The notes under the pieces are model-generated. The model saw only the letters and a list, made by a program, of their open reading frames with translations. It was not told the DNA's origin and searched no databases. This document shows positions 1 through 11,504 of a stretch of DNA of 64,000 nt, in pieces; within the stretch, counting starts at the first letter, position 1; each line of letters starts with the position of its first letter. The DNA is taken from assembly GCF_014145325.1 (NCBI RefSeq), contig NZ_JACHTF010000002.1, positions 124,001-188,000 on the forward strand, in the 5' to 3' direction. This DNA comes from Marilutibacter spongiae (GTDB lineage: Bacteria; Pseudomonadota; Gammaproteobacteria; Xanthomonadales; Xanthomonadaceae). A program made the position numbers and the translations under genes.

Positions 1-137
1 GGAACTTCGTGGTCAGCCGTGCCATCACCGACGCGACCATGACCGGGCCGCGCCTGCGCCAGCGCCTGGAAACCGACATCAAGGCCATGGCGCCCTTCGT
101 CGACTACCTCTGCGCCTCGCTCGACCTGGAGTTCTGA
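1..137 (+). CDS. C-terminal end of an unidentified protein (partial)
   Basis: An open frame runs in from the window edge (first full codon at 3) and stops at TGA 135-137. The last 44 residues begin NFVVSRAITDATM and end DYLCASLDLEF. They are mostly helical in character with no diagnostic motif. A TetR-type ligand-binding C-terminus is possible, because helical tails of this kind are common there and a perfect palindrome of TetR-operator style lies 77 bp downstream. That is only a guess; the upstream sequence would decide it. Confidence 0.6.
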   Translation, partial: NFVVSRAITDATMTGPRLRQRLETDIKAMAPFVDYLCASLDLEF

Positions 138-213
138 GCTGGCGGTTGCGACAGGGCTGCGCGGCCTCGTTTCTGTGATGTACGTTCGCTGAATCGTCGC
201 AGCGCCGCATGAC

Positions 214-233
214 ATACCCGTACGTACGGGTAT
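214..233. promoter_or_regulatory. Perfect 20-bp palindrome, operator candidate
   Basis: The sequence ATACCCGTACGTACGGGTAT is a perfect inverted repeat with no spacer, centred between 223 and 224. It sits 94 bp upstream of the secreted hydrolase start. A full dyad of this length with a central GTACGTAC is typical of operators bound by TetR/AcrR-family dimers. No T-run follows it and it has no loop, so it is not a terminator. The regulator is unknown; the truncated gene that ends at 137 is one candidate. Confidence 0.5.
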
Positions 234-326
234 CTTCGAGTGCGATGCGTCGAGGGGAACGCAGGAAAGCAGACTCTCCGCGGCCCGGCCGTCAGCGTCG
301 GCCGCATCGAACAAGGGAATGTGAAC

Positions 327-1205
327 ATGCTCAAGCTCGCTTGCGGCCCCGTCCTGGGCTCGCTCTTCCTGGCCATGCTCGCGCCAGCCGCGAACGCCGC
401 CGACGTCACCGGCGTCGCCTTCGTCCACGGTACCGGCCAACAGACCAACGCCTATCAGGACTACTGGAAGCCGCAGATGGTCGACTCGGTCCGCCAGGGC
501 CTCTCCAACCCGGCCAACTACACCGTCATCAACTGCGATTTCGAGCAGTACATGTGGGACAGCCGCGCCGCTGGCTGCCTGGCCGGCCAGCTGACCAGCT
601 TCATCAACCAGCGCGGGATCACCCGCCTGATCGTCGTCACCCACTCCAATGGCGGCAACGTCATGCGCTGGATCATGTCGAACCCGACCTGGGACAGCCG
701 CTACCCGGCGATCATCGACAAGGTCGTTCGCGTCAACGCCCTCGCCCCGTCCTCGGCGGGCACTCCGCTGGCCGACGCGGTCATGAACGGCAACGTGTTC
801 GAGCAGTCGCTGGGTTGGCTGCTGGGCTACAAGTCGGACGCCGTGCGGATGCAGCAGGAAAGCTGGATGGCGGTCTACAACGGCCAGTACCTGTACGGCA
901 CCTCCGGCCGCCCGGGGCTGCCGCGTACCTTCCGCAGCGTCGTCGGCAGCGACGTCGAATCGGCGATCTGGGATTCCGACAGCTATTGCGGCGGCTACGC
1001 CGAGAACGTCGGCCTGGAGACCACGCAGAACTGGCTCGACGACTGTTCGGACGGCTTCCTGGAATGCAGCAGCCAGTCGGCCGCCGGCAGCGTGTGGTTC
1101 GTGGACAAGAGCCGCACGCGGGACCGCGAGCCGCTGAGCCACAACCAGAGCCGCCGGGCCTGCTTCCGGCTCGACACCATTCTTCGCAGCGACATGCAAC
1201 AGTGA
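327..1205 (+). CDS. Secreted alpha/beta-hydrolase (lipase-like)
   Basis: Predicted exported serine hydrolase of 292 residues. The ATG at 327 is chosen because AAGGG lies 9 bp upstream and a clean signal peptide follows (hydrophobic residues 8-20, likely cleavage after ANA at 22-24). Residues 34-37 are HGTG, the expected oxyanion-hole loop. The nucleophile elbow is T105-H-S107-N-G109, so the usual first Gly of GxSxG is Thr. At least seven cysteines occur in the mature part (for example C70, C84 and a cluster near the C-terminus), suggesting disulfides and an extracytoplasmic location. The DUF4785 gene follows after 11 bp and is probably co-transcribed. The substrate cannot be read from the sequence; a lipase or esterase is most likely. 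Confidence 0.8.
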   Translation: MLKLACGPVLGSLFLAMLAPAANAADVTGVAFVHGTGQQTNAYQDYWKPQMVDSVRQGLSNPANYTVINCDFEQYMWDSRAAGCLAGQLTSFINQRGITRLIVVTHSNGGNVMRWIMSNPTWDSRYPAIIDKVVRVNALAPSSAGTPLADAVMNGNVFEQSLGWLLGYKSDAVRMQQESWMAVYNGQYLYGTSGRPGLPRTFRSVVGSDVESAIWDSDSYCGGYAENVGLETTQNWLDDCSDGFLECSSQSAAGSVWFVDKSRTRDREPLSHNQSRRACFRLDTILRSDMQQ

Positions 1206-1216
1206 GGGACCACGAC

Positions 1217-2401
1217 ATGAACATGCGCACCCAACACCGTGCCCTCGCGGCCGCGACCCTGCCCCTGCTGCTGGCGATGGCCACGACCGCGACCTACGCG
1301 GCGACCCCGCTGCTGCCGGCCTCCGGCAACGACCAGGTGCCCGGGCGACTGGTGGCCTTGCCACCTCCGTCCGGCGACCACGAACACCAGGCGGTCAGTT
1401 ACGCCTGGAAGCTGGATCCCACCGCGCGCGTCGAGGCCGCGACGCCCTTCGAGGCGGAAAGCCGCGAGTACTGGATGACGGTCGATGGCGCCGCCCTCGA
1501 GCAGGGGGTCGATGTCAGCATGACCGCGCCGGGCTCGCTGATCCGCGTGAGCCCGGGGCGCGGCGCCCGCGCGATGGCGCCGGCGCAGTTGCGCGTCAGC
1601 CAGGGCGGCCGCGCCGTGAAGCTGCAGTCGCTTGCCGACGCCACGCAGTTGCAGGCCGCCGGCATGCCCGTCAGCGCGGGCACGTCCATCGTCAAGCTCG
1701 ACGCCGGCGCCGGTCGCTACCGGTTGCAGGCCCAGGATGCCCGCGGCGACTACGTGGTCCACGTATACGAGCCGCAGAGCGACGTCGTCCTGCGCGCCCG
1801 TCCCGATCGCCAGCAGGTGCTGGCCGGCGGTCGCATGCAGGTCGCGGTCGACATGGAGCGCGCTGGACGCCCGGTCCCGGGCAAGGCGCAGGCCCTGCTC
1901 GTCGCGCCGGACGGCAGCAGCACGCCGGTCGCCGTGCGAGGCGGCCGCGATGGCCGCAACGTCGCCCGCTTCAGGCTGCCCGAGGCGACCGGCAATGCCG
2001 GCGGCCTGTGGGAACTGCAGGTCTTCGCCAACGACGGCGAGGTCGCCCGCGATGCCCGCACGGCCTTCGCGGTGGCCGCGCCGACGGCGCGCCTGGCCGG
2101 CGAGTTCGAGGCCGATCCCGCCCGCCTGCGGGTGTCGCTGCCGGTCGAGGTGGCCTCGACGGGTCGGTTCGAGGTGCGTGGCACGCTCTACGCCACGGCC
2201 GCGGATGGCTCCATGGCCCCGGTGTCGCAGGCGCATGCCGCGAACTGGTTCGAAGCCGGCAAACGGCAACTGACGCTCGCCTTCGACCGTTCGCACCTGC
2301 CCAGGGGCTACGGACGGCCGTTCGAGCTGCGCCAACTGGAGCTCCACGACCAGACCCGCATGTCGCCGATCGAGTCGCGCGAATACGCGTTGAAGTTCTG
2401 A
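1217..2401 (+). CDS. DUF4785 family exported protein
   Basis: A 394-residue protein with a signal peptide (Ala/Leu-rich, ending near ATYAA at about residue 26). The mature part is beta-rich with Ig-like segments: 'GGRMQVAVDMERAGRPVPG' resembles strands of an immunoglobulin-like fold, and a second such stretch lies near 'LRVSLPVEVAS'. Length and composition fit the DUF4785 family known from Legionella and xanthomonads, whose function is not established. The start is the ATG 11 bp after the hydrolase stop, with GAGGG just upstream. Pairing with the secreted hydrolase suggests a shared extracytoplasmic role, which is inference. Confidence 0.72.
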   Translation: MNMRTQHRALAAATLPLLLAMATTATYAATPLLPASGNDQVPGRLVALPPPSGDHEHQAVSYAWKLDPTARVEAATPFEAESREYWMTVDGAALEQGVDVSMTAPGSLIRVSPGRGARAMAPAQLRVSQGGRAVKLQSLADATQLQAAGMPVSAGTSIVKLDAGAGRYRLQAQDARGDYVVHVYEPQSDVVLRARPDRQQVLAGGRMQVAVDMERAGRPVPGKAQALLVAPDGSSTPVAVRGGRDGRNVARFRLPEATGNAGGLWELQVFANDGEVARDARTAFAVAAPTARLAGEFEADPARLRVSLPVEVASTGRFEVRGTLYATAADGSMAPVSQAHAANWFEAGKRQLTLAFDRSHLPRGYGRPFELRQLELHDQTRMSPIESREYALKF

Positions 2402-2439
2402 CGCCGGCCCGGGGCCCCTCGCGGGCCGCCGTCACGGTC

Positions 2440-2475
2440 CCCGCTGTCCCGTGCCCACCCGCGCGGGACAGCGGG
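2440..2475 (+). terminator. Strong hairpin after the DUF4785 gene
   Basis: CCCGCTGTCCCG (2440-2451) and CGGGACAGCGGG (2464-2475) form a perfect 12-bp stem with a 12-nt loop. It begins 38 bp after the DUF4785 stop. No U-tract follows, so it may be a terminator acting with other factors or an mRNA-stabilising hairpin. A weaker stem, GGCCCG/CGGGCC, lies at 2406-2427. Confidence 0.5.
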
Positions 2476-2509
2476 TAAGCTCTGGCCAGGCACCCACGAC
2501 GGCAACGAC

Positions 2510-3067
2510 ATGAAGAAGCTCATCGCGGCAAGCATCGCCCTGGTCCTCCTGCTGGCCGCCTTGTGGGCCGCGGGCCCCTTCTGGGCGGTCCGGGGCATCC
2601 GGACGGCGATCGCGGAGAACGACAGCGCCGCGCTGTCGCGCCATGTCGACTTCCCGGCGGTGCGCAGCAGCCTCAAGGCCCAGGCCGACGACTACATGGC
2701 CCGACGCGCGGGCGAGAAAGTCCGGGAAAGCATGCTGGGCGCGTTCGCGCTGTCGGTCGCCAGCAACCTCAGCGGCGCCGCCATCGAGACCATGGCCACG
2801 CCGGTCGGCGTGGGCGCGCTGTTGCAGGGGCGCAGCCTGTGGCATCGCACCAGTCGCGACAGCGTCGCCCGCAACGACCTCTACAAGGACGTGCCGGCAC
2901 GCGATCCCTTCCAGGATGCACGTTACCGCTTCGAGTCGCTTTCGAGCTTCAAGGCGACCCTGGTGGACGACGAGGGCGAAGAGATCGACGTGACCATGAC
3001 CCGGCACGGGCTGCGCTGGAAGATCAGCGACATCGACCTGCGCCTGGGCGACGACGACACGCCCTGA
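2510..3067 (+). CDS. DUF2939 family membrane-anchored protein
   Basis: A 185-residue protein starting MKKLIAASIALVLLLAALWAAGP, an N-terminal membrane anchor or signal. Next comes 'GIRTAIAENDSAALSRHVDF', the hallmark opening of DUF2939: a helix followed by the statement of a hydrophobic pocket around 'VDFPAVRSSLKAQ'. Length and layout fit the family, whose biochemical role is unknown. It is probably anchored in the inner membrane facing the periplasm. It stands alone between a hairpin and a convergent nucleotidase gene. Confidence 0.75.
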   Translation: MKKLIAASIALVLLLAALWAAGPFWAVRGIRTAIAENDSAALSRHVDFPAVRSSLKAQADDYMARRAGEKVRESMLGAFALSVASNLSGAAIETMATPVGVGALLQGRSLWHRTSRDSVARNDLYKDVPARDPFQDARYRFESLSSFKATLVDDEGEEIDVTMTRHGLRWKISDIDLRLGDDDTP

Positions 3068-3124
3068 TCGGCCCCGCACCCGCCGCCGGCCATGGCGGCC
3101 ATGGCGGCCACGACCGGGCGGGCG

Positions 3125-4036
3125 TCAACCGCTGTTGGCGACGCCGTGGGGCACGTGCCCGGCGGCGACCAGGCCCCGCGCGGACTCGATGTTGTGGGCG
3201 GAGTCGTCGAAGAAGATGTCGGCGCCGAACGCCTCCAGGAACGGGCCCTTGGCGCGACCGCCCAGGAACAGCGCCTCGTCGAGGCGGATGCCCCATTCCC
3301 TCAGGGTCCGGATCACCCGCTCGTGCGCGGGGATCGAGCGCGCCGTCACCAGCGCGGTGCGGATCGGCGAGTCCTGGCCCACCGGGAACGCCGCCTGCAG
3401 GCGGTGGAGCGCGTCCAGGAACCCGCGGAACGGACCGCCGGAGAGCGGCTCGCCGGCCTTCGCCCGCTCGTGTTCGGTGAAGGCCGCCAGCCCGCCCTCG
3501 CGCGACACGCGTTCGCTTTCGTCGCCGAAGATCACCGCGTCGCCGTCGAAGGCGATGCGCAACTGGTGCTCGTGCCGGTCCTGCGGTGCCTGTGCCGGCA
3601 GCAGGGTCGCCGCCGCGACTCCGGCCATCAGCGCGCTGCGCACGTCCTCGGCATGCGTGGACAGGAACAGGTCGGCGCCGAACGGCCGGATGTAGGGGAA
3701 CGGCGGCGCGCCGTTGCTGAAGGCCGCGCGCTTGATCGACAGGCCATGGTGGGCGATCGAGTTGAAGATGCGCAGGCCGGTATCGGCGGAATTGCGCGAG
3801 ATCAGGATCACTTCCACCCTCGGTGCCTCGGGCGGCGCCCCTTCGTTGAGGCCCAGCAGCTTCCGCACCAGCGGGAAGGCGATGCCGGGCGCGAGGAGGT
3901 CGTCCTCGTGCTCGCGCTGGAACGCGGCATAGGCGTCGATGCCCTGGGCCTCGAACAGCGCGTGGCTGTCCTCGAGGTTGAACAGGGTGCGCGAGGAAAT
4001 CGCGACGATCAGCGGGTCGGCATCACGGTCAGGCAT
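3125..4036 (-). CDS. Cytosolic 5'-nucleotidase (cN-I type)
   Basis: A 303-residue protein of the 5'-nucleotidase family best known from vertebrate cytosolic nucleotidase I, which dephosphorylates AMP and other nucleoside monophosphates. The sequence shows the family hallmarks: 'AISSRTLFNLEDSHALFE' near residue 13, 'VILISRNSADTGLRIFNSI' near 76-94, and 'FDGDAVIFGDESE' in the middle, where the DGD aspartates bind metal. 'FFDDSAHNIESA' near the C-terminus is the last HAD-type acidic motif. It lies downstream of NAD kinase on the same strand, separated by a hairpin, so it is probably read separately or only partly by read-through. Such homologues occur in xanthomonads. Confidence 0.82.
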   Translation of the reverse strand: MPDRDADPLIVAISSRTLFNLEDSHALFEAQGIDAYAAFQREHEDDLLAPGIAFPLVRKLLGLNEGAPPEAPRVEVILISRNSADTGLRIFNSIAHHGLSIKRAAFSNGAPPFPYIRPFGADLFLSTHAEDVRSALMAGVAAATLLPAQAPQDRHEHQLRIAFDGDAVIFGDESERVSREGGLAAFTEHERAKAGEPLSGGPFRGFLDALHRLQAAFPVGQDSPIRTALVTARSIPAHERVIRTLREWGIRLDEALFLGGRAKGPFLEAFGADIFFDDSAHNIESARGLVAAGHVPHGVANSG

Positions 4037-4053
4037 GGGGCTATTGTGCCCTG

Positions 4054-4080
4054 CCGCGGTCTCGGGTGTTGAGACCGCGG
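4054..4080 (-). terminator. Hairpin between nadK and the nucleotidase gene
   Basis: CCGCGGTCTC (4054-4063) pairs perfectly with GAGACCGCGG (4071-4080) around a 7-nt loop. It lies just after the NAD kinase stop (4100) in the direction of transcription. There is no T-run, so termination may be partial. Confidence 0.45.
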
Positions 4081-4099
4081 GTGCGCGGAGCGGGCGGGT

Positions 4100-4873
4100 T
4101 CAGCCGCCGATGAACTGCTCGGCGAGCATGCGCTCCTCGAGATTGTGCTCGGGGTCGAACAACAGGGTGACGGTGCGGTCGAGCGACTCGCGGATCGTCA
4201 CCTCGAGTACATCGCGGACTTCGTGCGAGTCCGCCGTGGCGCTGACAGGTCGCTTGTACGGGTCGAGGACGCGGAAACGCACCTCGGTGTCGGCCTTGAG
4301 CACGGCGCCGCGCCAACGGCGCGGCCGGAACGGGGCGATCGGCGTCAACGCGATGACCTTGCCGCCCAGGGGCAGGATGGGGCCATGCGCGGAGAAGTTG
4401 TACGCGGTGCTGCCGGCCGGGGTCGCGACCATGACGCCGTCGCTGATCAGCTCCTCCAGCCGCGTCTGGCCGTTGAGCTCGATGCCCAGGTGGGCCGCCT
4501 GGCGCGTCTGCCGCAGCAGCGACACCTCGTTGTAGGCCAGCGAACCGACCGTTGCCCCCGACTCGGTCGTGGCGACCATCTCCAGCGGACGCAGCACGGA
4601 CGGCTCGGCCGCATGCAGGCGGTCGACCAGGCCGTCGACGCGGTACTGGTTCATCATGAACCCCACCGAGCCGAGCTTCATGCCATAGACCGGCTTGCCG
4701 AGCGAGCCGAAGCGGTGGAGGGTCTGCAGCATGAAGCCGTCGCCGCCCAGCGCCACCAGCACGTCGGCCTCGCCCGGGTCGAGCTGGCCGTGGCGCGCGG
4801 TCAGCGCTTCCAGTGCCTCGAGGGCATCCTCGGCCGGACTGGCGAGGAAGGCGATGCGGGGCGAGTCGGTCAT
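4100..4873 (-). CDS. nadK: NAD kinase
   Basis: Phosphorylates NAD to NADP using ATP; cytoplasmic and normally essential. The 257-residue protein has the diagnostic GGDG at 43-46 inside '[18 protein letters not shown]', followed by '[17 protein letters not shown]' and the substrate-loop '[23 protein letters not shown]'. It is shorter than the ~292-residue Escherichia coli enzyme, and its GSVGFMMN segment looks like the alphaproteobacterial subtype rather than the enteric GxLGFLT form. GGAG lies 10 bp before the ATG (4873). It is downstream of gdhB on the same strand after a 115-bp gap. Confidence 0.93.
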   Translation of the reverse strand: MTDSPRIAFLASPAEDALEALEALTARHGQLDPGEADVLVALGGDGFMLQTLHRFGSLGKPVYGMKLGSVGFMMNQYRVDGLVDRLHAAEPSVLRPLEMVATTESGATVGSLAYNEVSLLRQTRQAAHLGIELNGQTRLEELISDGVMVATPAGSTAYNFSAHGPILPLGGKVIALTPIAPFRPRRWRGAVLKADTEVRFRVLDPYKRPVSATADSHEVRDVLEVTIRESLDRTVTLLFDPEHNLEERMLAEQFIGG

Positions 4874-4988
4874 GGTCGGCTCCTGGAGGGCGCCGCCAGC
4901 ATAACCCGAGCCCCGCCCCCGCCCGCGCGCGGCGGCGGACGGACAACGGTCCCGTCCGCCCGCGGCGACCCCGTGACCGCGGCGCCGG

Positions 4989-7900
4989 TCAGGCGCCGGA
5001 CCCCGCGACCTGGGCCAGGCGCCGCACGGCGACGGACACCGTCGGGTAGTCGATCGACTTCTGGTTCACCAGCTCCGTGAGCATGGCCTGGGTGAAACGC
5101 AGGGAGGCATCGTCGCGCTTGAGCCAGGCCTCGACCTTGTCGCGCGCCGGCTTCTTGCCGCCCGTCGACAGGATCTGCCCGACCAGGGCGCGCTGCTGGA
5201 TGCCCAGCTCGTCGCGCAGGGCGCCGCGGGCCAGGGCCTGCCAGCGACCGTCGACTTCCAGGGCGTCGATCTGCTCGTACAGCCAGGGCATGTGCAACGC
5301 CGCGCCGAGGCTGAAGTAGGCGCTCGCGACCTCGGCCGGCGGCATGCGCCGCGCGTGCGCGATCTCGACGATGTCGCAGGCGAACTCGAGCAGCGGCAGG
5401 GCCGCCAGCTGTTCGGCCAGCGCCGCCGGGAAGCCCTTGCGGCGCCATTCGGCCTGGCGCTGCTCGAAACCTTCGCGGCGCACCTCCGACATCGACTCCG
5501 GCAGCGCCTTGCGCACCGCCTCCAGGCCATCGCCGTAGCGGGCCATCGCCTCGGTGATCTCGGGAATGGCGCCCGGTCGCGACAGCAGCCAGCGCGACAT
5601 GCTGCGCATCAGGTGCCAGATCACCTGGAGGGCGTCGATCTGCACCGACTCGGCGACCTTGCCGTCGACCGCGTCGATCTGCGCCCACAGACCGCGTGCG
5701 TCGATCGCTTCGCGGGCGATGGTGTAGGCCTTGGCGACCTCGGCGGCACTGCGCCCGGTGTCCTCCTGCATGCGCAGGGTAAAGGTCGCGCCCATGCGGT
5801 TGACCATCGAGTTGGTGACCGCCGTGGCGATGATCTCGCGCTTCAGCCGGTGCTGCTGCATGCCCTTGGCGTACTTCTCCTGCAAGGGCTGCGGGAAGTA
5901 GCGCACCAGCTCCTTGGACAGGTACGGGTCCTCGGGGATGTCGGACTCCAGCAACTGCTGGTAGATCACCAGCTTGGCGTAGGACAGAAGCACCGAGAGC
6001 TCGGGGCGGGTGAGGCCCTGGCCGCGCGACTTGCGCTCGGAGATCTCCGCGTCGCTGGGCAGGTACTCGATCTGCCGGTCCAGCAGGCCCTGCGATTCCA
6101 GCGTGCGGATGAAGTGCTGCTTGGAACCCAGGCGCGGGACGCTCATCCGCTCCATCAGGCTGATGGCCTGGTTCTGGCGGTAGTTGTCCACCAGTACCAG
6201 CGCCTCGACCTCGTCGGTCATCGCCGCCAGCAGCTTGTTGCGCGCCGGCACGGTGAGCTTGCCGGCCTGGACCTGGCCGTTGAGCAGGATCTTGATGTTG
6301 ACCTCGTGGTCGGACGTGTCCACGCCGGCCGAATTGTCGATGAAGTCGGTGTTGAGCAGCACGCCGTGCAGGGCCGCCTCGATGCGCCCCAGCTGGGTCA
6401 GGCCCAGGTTGCCGCCCTCGCCCACCACCTTGCAGCGCAGTTCGCGGCCGTTGACCCGCAGCGCGTTGTTGGCACGGTCGCCGACGTCGGCATGGGTCTC
6501 GCTTGCGGCCTTGACGTAGGTGCCGATGCCGCCGTTCCACAGCAGGTCGACCGGCGCGCGCAGGATCGCGCTCATCAGCTCGTTGGGGCTCATCGCCTCG
6601 ACCGACTCGTCGATGCCCAGCGCTTGCCGGGCCTCGCGGGAGACGGCGATCGACTTGGCCGTGCGCGGGAAGACGCCACCGCCCTTGCTGATGAGCGACG
6701 CGTCGTAGTCCGCCCAGCTCGAGCGCGGCAGCTTGAACATCCGCTTGCGCTCCTTGAAGGTCGCCGCGGCGTCGGGGTTGGGGTCGATGAAGATGTGGCG
6801 GTGGTCGAACGCGGCGACGAGGCGGATGTGACGGCTCAGCAGCATGCCGTTGCCGAACACGTCGCCGGACATGTCACCGATGCCGACCGCGGTGAAGTCC
6901 TCCTTCTGGCTGTTGCGGCCCAGGGCGCGGAAGTGACGCTTGACCGACTCCCAGGCGCCCTTGGCGGTGATGCCCATGCCCTTGTGGTCGTAACCGACCG
7001 AGCCGCCGGAGGCGAAGGCATCGTCGAGCCAGTACCCATGCTCGCGGGCGATGCCGTTGGCGATGTCGGAGAAGGTCGCGGTGCCCTTGTCGGCCGCGAC
7101 CACCAGGTACGGGTCGTCCTGGTCGTGGCGGACCACGTCGACCGGCGGGACGACCTTGCCCTCGACCAGGTTGTCGGTAATGTCGAGCAGGCCGTTGATG
7201 AACATGCGGTAGCACGCCACGCCCTCGGCCCAGATCGCGTCGCGGTCGCCACCCTCGGGCGGGCGCTTGCTGATGAAGCCGCCCTTGGAGCCCACCGGGA
7301 CGATGACCGTGTTCTTCACCATCTGCGCCTTTACCAGGCCCAGTACCTCGGTGCGGAAGTCCTCGCGACGGTCGGACCAGCGCAGGCCGCCGCGCGCCAC
7401 CGGGCCGAAGCGCAGGTGGATGCCCTCCACGCGCGGTCCGCAGACGAAGATCTCGCGGTAGGGCCGCGGCTTGGGCAGGTCGGGAACCTCGGCCGAGTCG
7501 AACTTGTAGCTGACGTAGCCCTTCTCGGCGCCGCCGGCCCCGGTCTGGTAGTAGCTGGTGCGCAGGGTCGCGTCGATCACGCCCATGTAACTGCGCAGGA
7601 TGCGGTCTTCGTCGAGGCTGGAGACGCGGTCCAGCAGCGCGAGCAACGCCTTGCGGGTGGCCTCCACCTGGCGGTCGCGCTTGCCTTCGCGCGCCTCGAC
7701 CACCGGCGCGAGCGCGGCGATGGTCGACGCGTCGCCCTGGGCCAGGCCCTCGATCTGCGCCTTGAAGCGCGCCATGCCGGCCTTGATCTCGGCACGGCTC
7801 TCGTTGCCGGTGTTGGGGTCGAAGCGGGCCTCGAACAGTTCCACCATCAGGCGCGCGAGCAGCGGATAGCGGGCGAACGTCTGCTCGACGTAGGCCTGCG

Positions 7901-10019
7901 AGAACGGCACGCCGACCTGCAGCAGGTACTTGCAGTAGGCGCGGAGCATCGCGACCTGGCGCCAGGACAGGCCGGCGGCCAGGATGAGGCGATTGAAACC
8001 GTCGTTCTCGGCGTTGCCGCGCCAGATCTGCCCGAAGGCCTCTTCGAAGACGCTACCGAGCTGGCCGACGTCGATGTCGCCACCCGTGGTCTCGACCTCG
8101 AAGTCCTGGATGTACAGCGGGGTCTCGTCGGGAACGATGCGGAACGGGTGCTCGGCGATCACGCGCAGGCCCATGTTCTCCATCATCGGCAGCGCATCGG
8201 AGAGCGGGATGTCGTCGAGCTGGCGATAGAACTTGAAACGCAGCCCCCCCTGCCCCGGGTGCGTGCGGCTCAGGCTCAGGCTCAGGTCCTCGGGACCGCG
8301 CAGCCCGGCCAGGTGCTCGACGTCGTTGACCGCCGCCTCGACGCCCGAATGCTCGATGTAGCCCGCCGGCAGGGCGCGGCCGTAGCTGTTGCCCAGGTGC
8401 AGGCCTTCCTTCTCGCCATGCCGGCGGACGAGCGCGTCGCGCAGGTCGTCCTGCCAGTTGCGCACGATGCGCGCGAGCTCCGCCTCGATCGCCGCGTGGT
8501 CGATCTGGATCGCCTCGCCGGACTTGGGCCGCACGATCATGTGCAACTGCGCCAGCGGCGATTCGCTGAGCATGACATTGGTGTCGATGTGCTCGCCGTG
8601 CAGCATGCGCTTGAGCATGGCCTCGATCCGGTGCCGCACCTCGGTGTTGAAACGGTCGCGCGGGATGTAGGCCAGGCCGGAGAAGTAGCGCCCGTAGCGG
8701 TCGCGGCGCAGGAACAGCTTGCTGCGCACGCGCTCCTGCAGGCCCAGGATGGCCATGGCGGTGTGCAGCAGCTCGGGGCCGCTGGACTGGAACAGCTCGT
8801 CGCGCGGCAGGGTTTCCAGGATGTGCCGCAGGGCCTTGCCGTTGTGGCTGTCCGGCGCCAGGCCCGAGTGCGCCATCACGTACTCGTGGCGCTCGCGCAC
8901 CAGGGGAATGTCCCAGGGGCGGCTGGTGTAGGCGCTGGAGGTGTACAGGCCGAGGAAGCGCTGTTCCTTCACCGGCTTGCCGTCGCCATCGAAGCCCAGC
9001 ACGCCGATGTAGTCCATGTAACCGGGACGGTGGACGGTGGCGCGGGCGTTGGTCTTGGTGAGGATCAGCGCATCGACCGCGCCGGACTGCGGCATGTAGT
9101 GCGCGGCGAGCGAGGTCAGCAGGCGGGGCTTGCCGACGTCGGCCTCGCGCAGCAGGCCCATCCCGCTTTCCTTGACCGCGCGCAGGACCTCGACGCCCTT
9201 CTGCTTGGCCACCTCGTACTCGCGGTAGCCGAGCAGGGTGAAGTGGTTGTTCGCGGCCCAGTGCAGGAAGGCCTGGGCCTCCTGGCGGCCGGCCTCGTCG
9301 ATCGGCGCGACGCGATCGGAGAAACCGTCGGCGATCTCGACCATCTTGTCGCGCATCTTGCGCCAGTCGTCGACGATCGCGCGCACGTCGGCCAGCACGG
9401 AGGCGATCGCCTGCTCGACCATCGGGATCGCGTCCGCCGCCTGGCGGTCGATCTCCAGGTGCATCAGCGATTCGCCGGTACCCTCGCCCACCGCGAGCAG
9501 CTTGCCGCCGCGATCGCGCTTGAATTCGACCACCGGGTGGCCGAGCACGTGGACACCGATGCCGAGCTCGGCCAGGCGCATGGTCACCGAGTCGACCAGG
9601 AACGGCATGTCGTCGTTGGCGATCTGCAGCACCGTGTGCGGCGACTCCCAGCCCTGCTTGGCCAGGGTCGGGTTGAACAGGCGGATCGAGGCCTGGCGCG
9701 GCTTGCGCGAGCGGGCGAACTCGAAGAAGTCGCAGGCGAGCGCCGCCCAGCCCTCGGCCGAATGCATCGGCAGCTCGTCGTCCTCCATGCGCTGGTAGAA
9801 GGCGCGCGCGAAGGCCTCGGCCTCGTCGTGGCGCGCCTTCGGCAGGCGCTTGCGCATCTGCGCGATGATCGGTGCCAGCGACACGCTGTCGACCAGCTCG
9901 CCGCCCGCGGCGACGCGGGCAGCCCCCTTCGCGGTCGAGGACGGGTTGCGCTTGCCAGCGCGCGGGGTGGCCGGCGCCTTGGGGGATGAGGTCTTCTTCG
10001 CTTTTTCGGCGGTGCTCAT
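4989..10019 (-). CDS. gdhB: NAD-specific glutamate dehydrogenase, 180-kDa class
   Basis: Oxidative deamination of L-glutamate to 2-oxoglutarate with NAD+. At 1676 residues it matches the large bacterial GDH class (about 1600 residues) seen in Streptomyces, Pseudomonas and Xanthomonas. A long regulatory N-terminal half precedes the catalytic core. Recognisable core motifs include '[21 protein letters not shown]', which carries the glycine-rich lysine region for glutamate, then '[14 protein letters not shown]' and the nucleotide-binding '[22 protein letters not shown]'. The first ~35 residues are Lys/Ala/Pro-rich and low complexity, a likely disordered extension. The start at ATG 10017-10019 is the first in frame; the downstream part of the region before it holds two small hairpins. 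Confidence 0.93.
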   Translation of the reverse strand: MSTAEKAKKTSSPKAPATPRAGKRNPSSTAKGAARVAAGGELVDSVSLAPIIAQMRKRLPKARHDEAEAFARAFYQRMEDDELPMHSAEGWAALACDFFEFARSRKPRQASIRLFNPTLAKQGWESPHTVLQIANDDMPFLVDSVTMRLAELGIGVHVLGHPVVEFKRDRGGKLLAVGEGTGESLMHLEIDRQAADAIPMVEQAIASVLADVRAIVDDWRKMRDKMVEIADGFSDRVAPIDEAGRQEAQAFLHWAANNHFTLLGYREYEVAKQKGVEVLRAVKESGMGLLREADVGKPRLLTSLAAHYMPQSGAVDALILTKTNARATVHRPGYMDYIGVLGFDGDGKPVKEQRFLGLYTSSAYTSRPWDIPLVRERHEYVMAHSGLAPDSHNGKALRHILETLPRDELFQSSGPELLHTAMAILGLQERVRSKLFLRRDRYGRYFSGLAYIPRDRFNTEVRHRIEAMLKRMLHGEHIDTNVMLSESPLAQLHMIVRPKSGEAIQIDHAAIEAELARIVRNWQDDLRDALVRRHGEKEGLHLGNSYGRALPAGYIEHSGVEAAVNDVEHLAGLRGPEDLSLSLSRTHPGQGGLRFKFYRQLDDIPLSDALPMMENMGLRVIAEHPFRIVPDETPLYIQDFEVETTGGDIDVGQLGSVFEEAFGQIWRGNAENDGFNRLILAAGLSWRQVAMLRAYCKYLLQVGVPFSQAYVEQTFARYPLLARLMVELFEARFDPNTGNESRAEIKAGMARFKAQIEGLAQGDASTIAALAPVVEAREGKRDRQVEATRKALLALLDRVSSLDEDRILRSYMGVIDATLRTSYYQTGAGGAEKGYVSYKFDSAEVPDLPKPRPYREIFVCGPRVEGIHLRFGPVARGGLRWSDRREDFRTEVLGLVKAQMVKNTVIVPVGSKGGFISKRPPEGGDRDAIWAEGVACYRMFINGLLDITDNLVEGKVVPPVDVVRHDQDDPYLVVAADKGTATFSDIANGIAREHGYWLDDAFASGGSVGYDHKGMGITAKGAWESVKRHFRALGRNSQKEDFTAVGIGDMSGDVFGNGMLLSRHIRLVAAFDHRHIFIDPNPDAAATFKERKRMFKLPRSSWADYDASLISKGGGVFPRTAKSIAVSREARQALGIDESVEAMSPNELMSAILRAPVDLLWNGGIGTYVKAASETHADVGDRANNALRVNGRELRCKVVGEGGNLGLTQLGRIEAALHGVLLNTDFIDNSAGVDTSDHEVNIKILLNGQVQAGKLTVPARNKLLAAMTDEVEALVLVDNYRQNQAISLMERMSVPRLGSKQHFIRTLESQGLLDRQIEYLPSDAEISERKSRGQGLTRPELSVLLSYAKLVIYQQLLESDIPEDPYLSKELVRYFPQPLQEKYAKGMQQHRLKREIIATAVTNSMVNRMGATFTLRMQEDTGRSAAEVAKAYTIAREAIDARGLWAQIDAVDGKVAESVQIDALQVIWHLMRSMSRWLLSRPGAIPEITEAMARYGDGLEAVRKALPESMSEVRREGFEQRQAEWRRKGFPAALAEQLAALPLLEFACDIVEIAHARRMPPAEVASAYFSLGAALHMPWLYEQIDALEVDGRWQALARGALRDELGIQQRALVGQILSTGGKKPARDKVEAWLKRDDASLRFTQAMLTELVNQKSIDYPTVSVAVRRLAQVAGSGA

Positions 10020-10043
10020 GGAAACAGGGTGTCCATTGCAGTG

Positions 10044-10103
10044 AGGCCCGCGCTTTCGCGCAGGCCATTGGGTTTAGAGTGGGGGGCGTGGCTATTGCAC
10101 GCC
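10044..10103 (-). other. Two small hairpins upstream of gdhB
   Basis: The 204-bp gap between the acyl-CoA dehydrogenase and gdhB contains GGCGTG/CACGCC (10085-10103, 7-nt loop) and GGCCcGCGC/GCGCaGGCC (10045-10066, TTTC loop with one mismatch). The first could terminate transcription from the acyl-CoA dehydrogenase; the second would lie in the gdhB leader. No U-tract is present, and nothing else is recognisable in the gap. Confidence 0.3.
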
Positions 10104-10223
10104 ACCTGACGTGAACACGAACTGATGCCGGCGCCGCCGACATCAATACGCACGCGCACGGACTCGCCGCGACGGCCGTTCCCGGCTGTCGACGCGGCGA
10201 TGCCCGTGCACGCGTTCATGGCT

Positions 10224-11384
<1,161 letters not shown>

Positions 11385-11504
11385 GTCTGCACCTCGACTT
11401 TTGTCTTCTAGACAGGCAATCCGTGAATTGTAGCGATCCCGGCCCGAGAACCCCAGTGCACGGGCCGTGCGGGCTTGACCCCGTCGTCGTCGCGAATCAA
11501 ACTT

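Noticed and set aside
5292-9989. A 1565-codon plus-strand open frame antisense to gdhB
   Set aside because: It is the complement of the glutamate dehydrogenase in a genome with few stop codons. It has Gly/Val/Leu/Arg-rich sequence and no domain. The minus-strand protein carries all GDH motifs.
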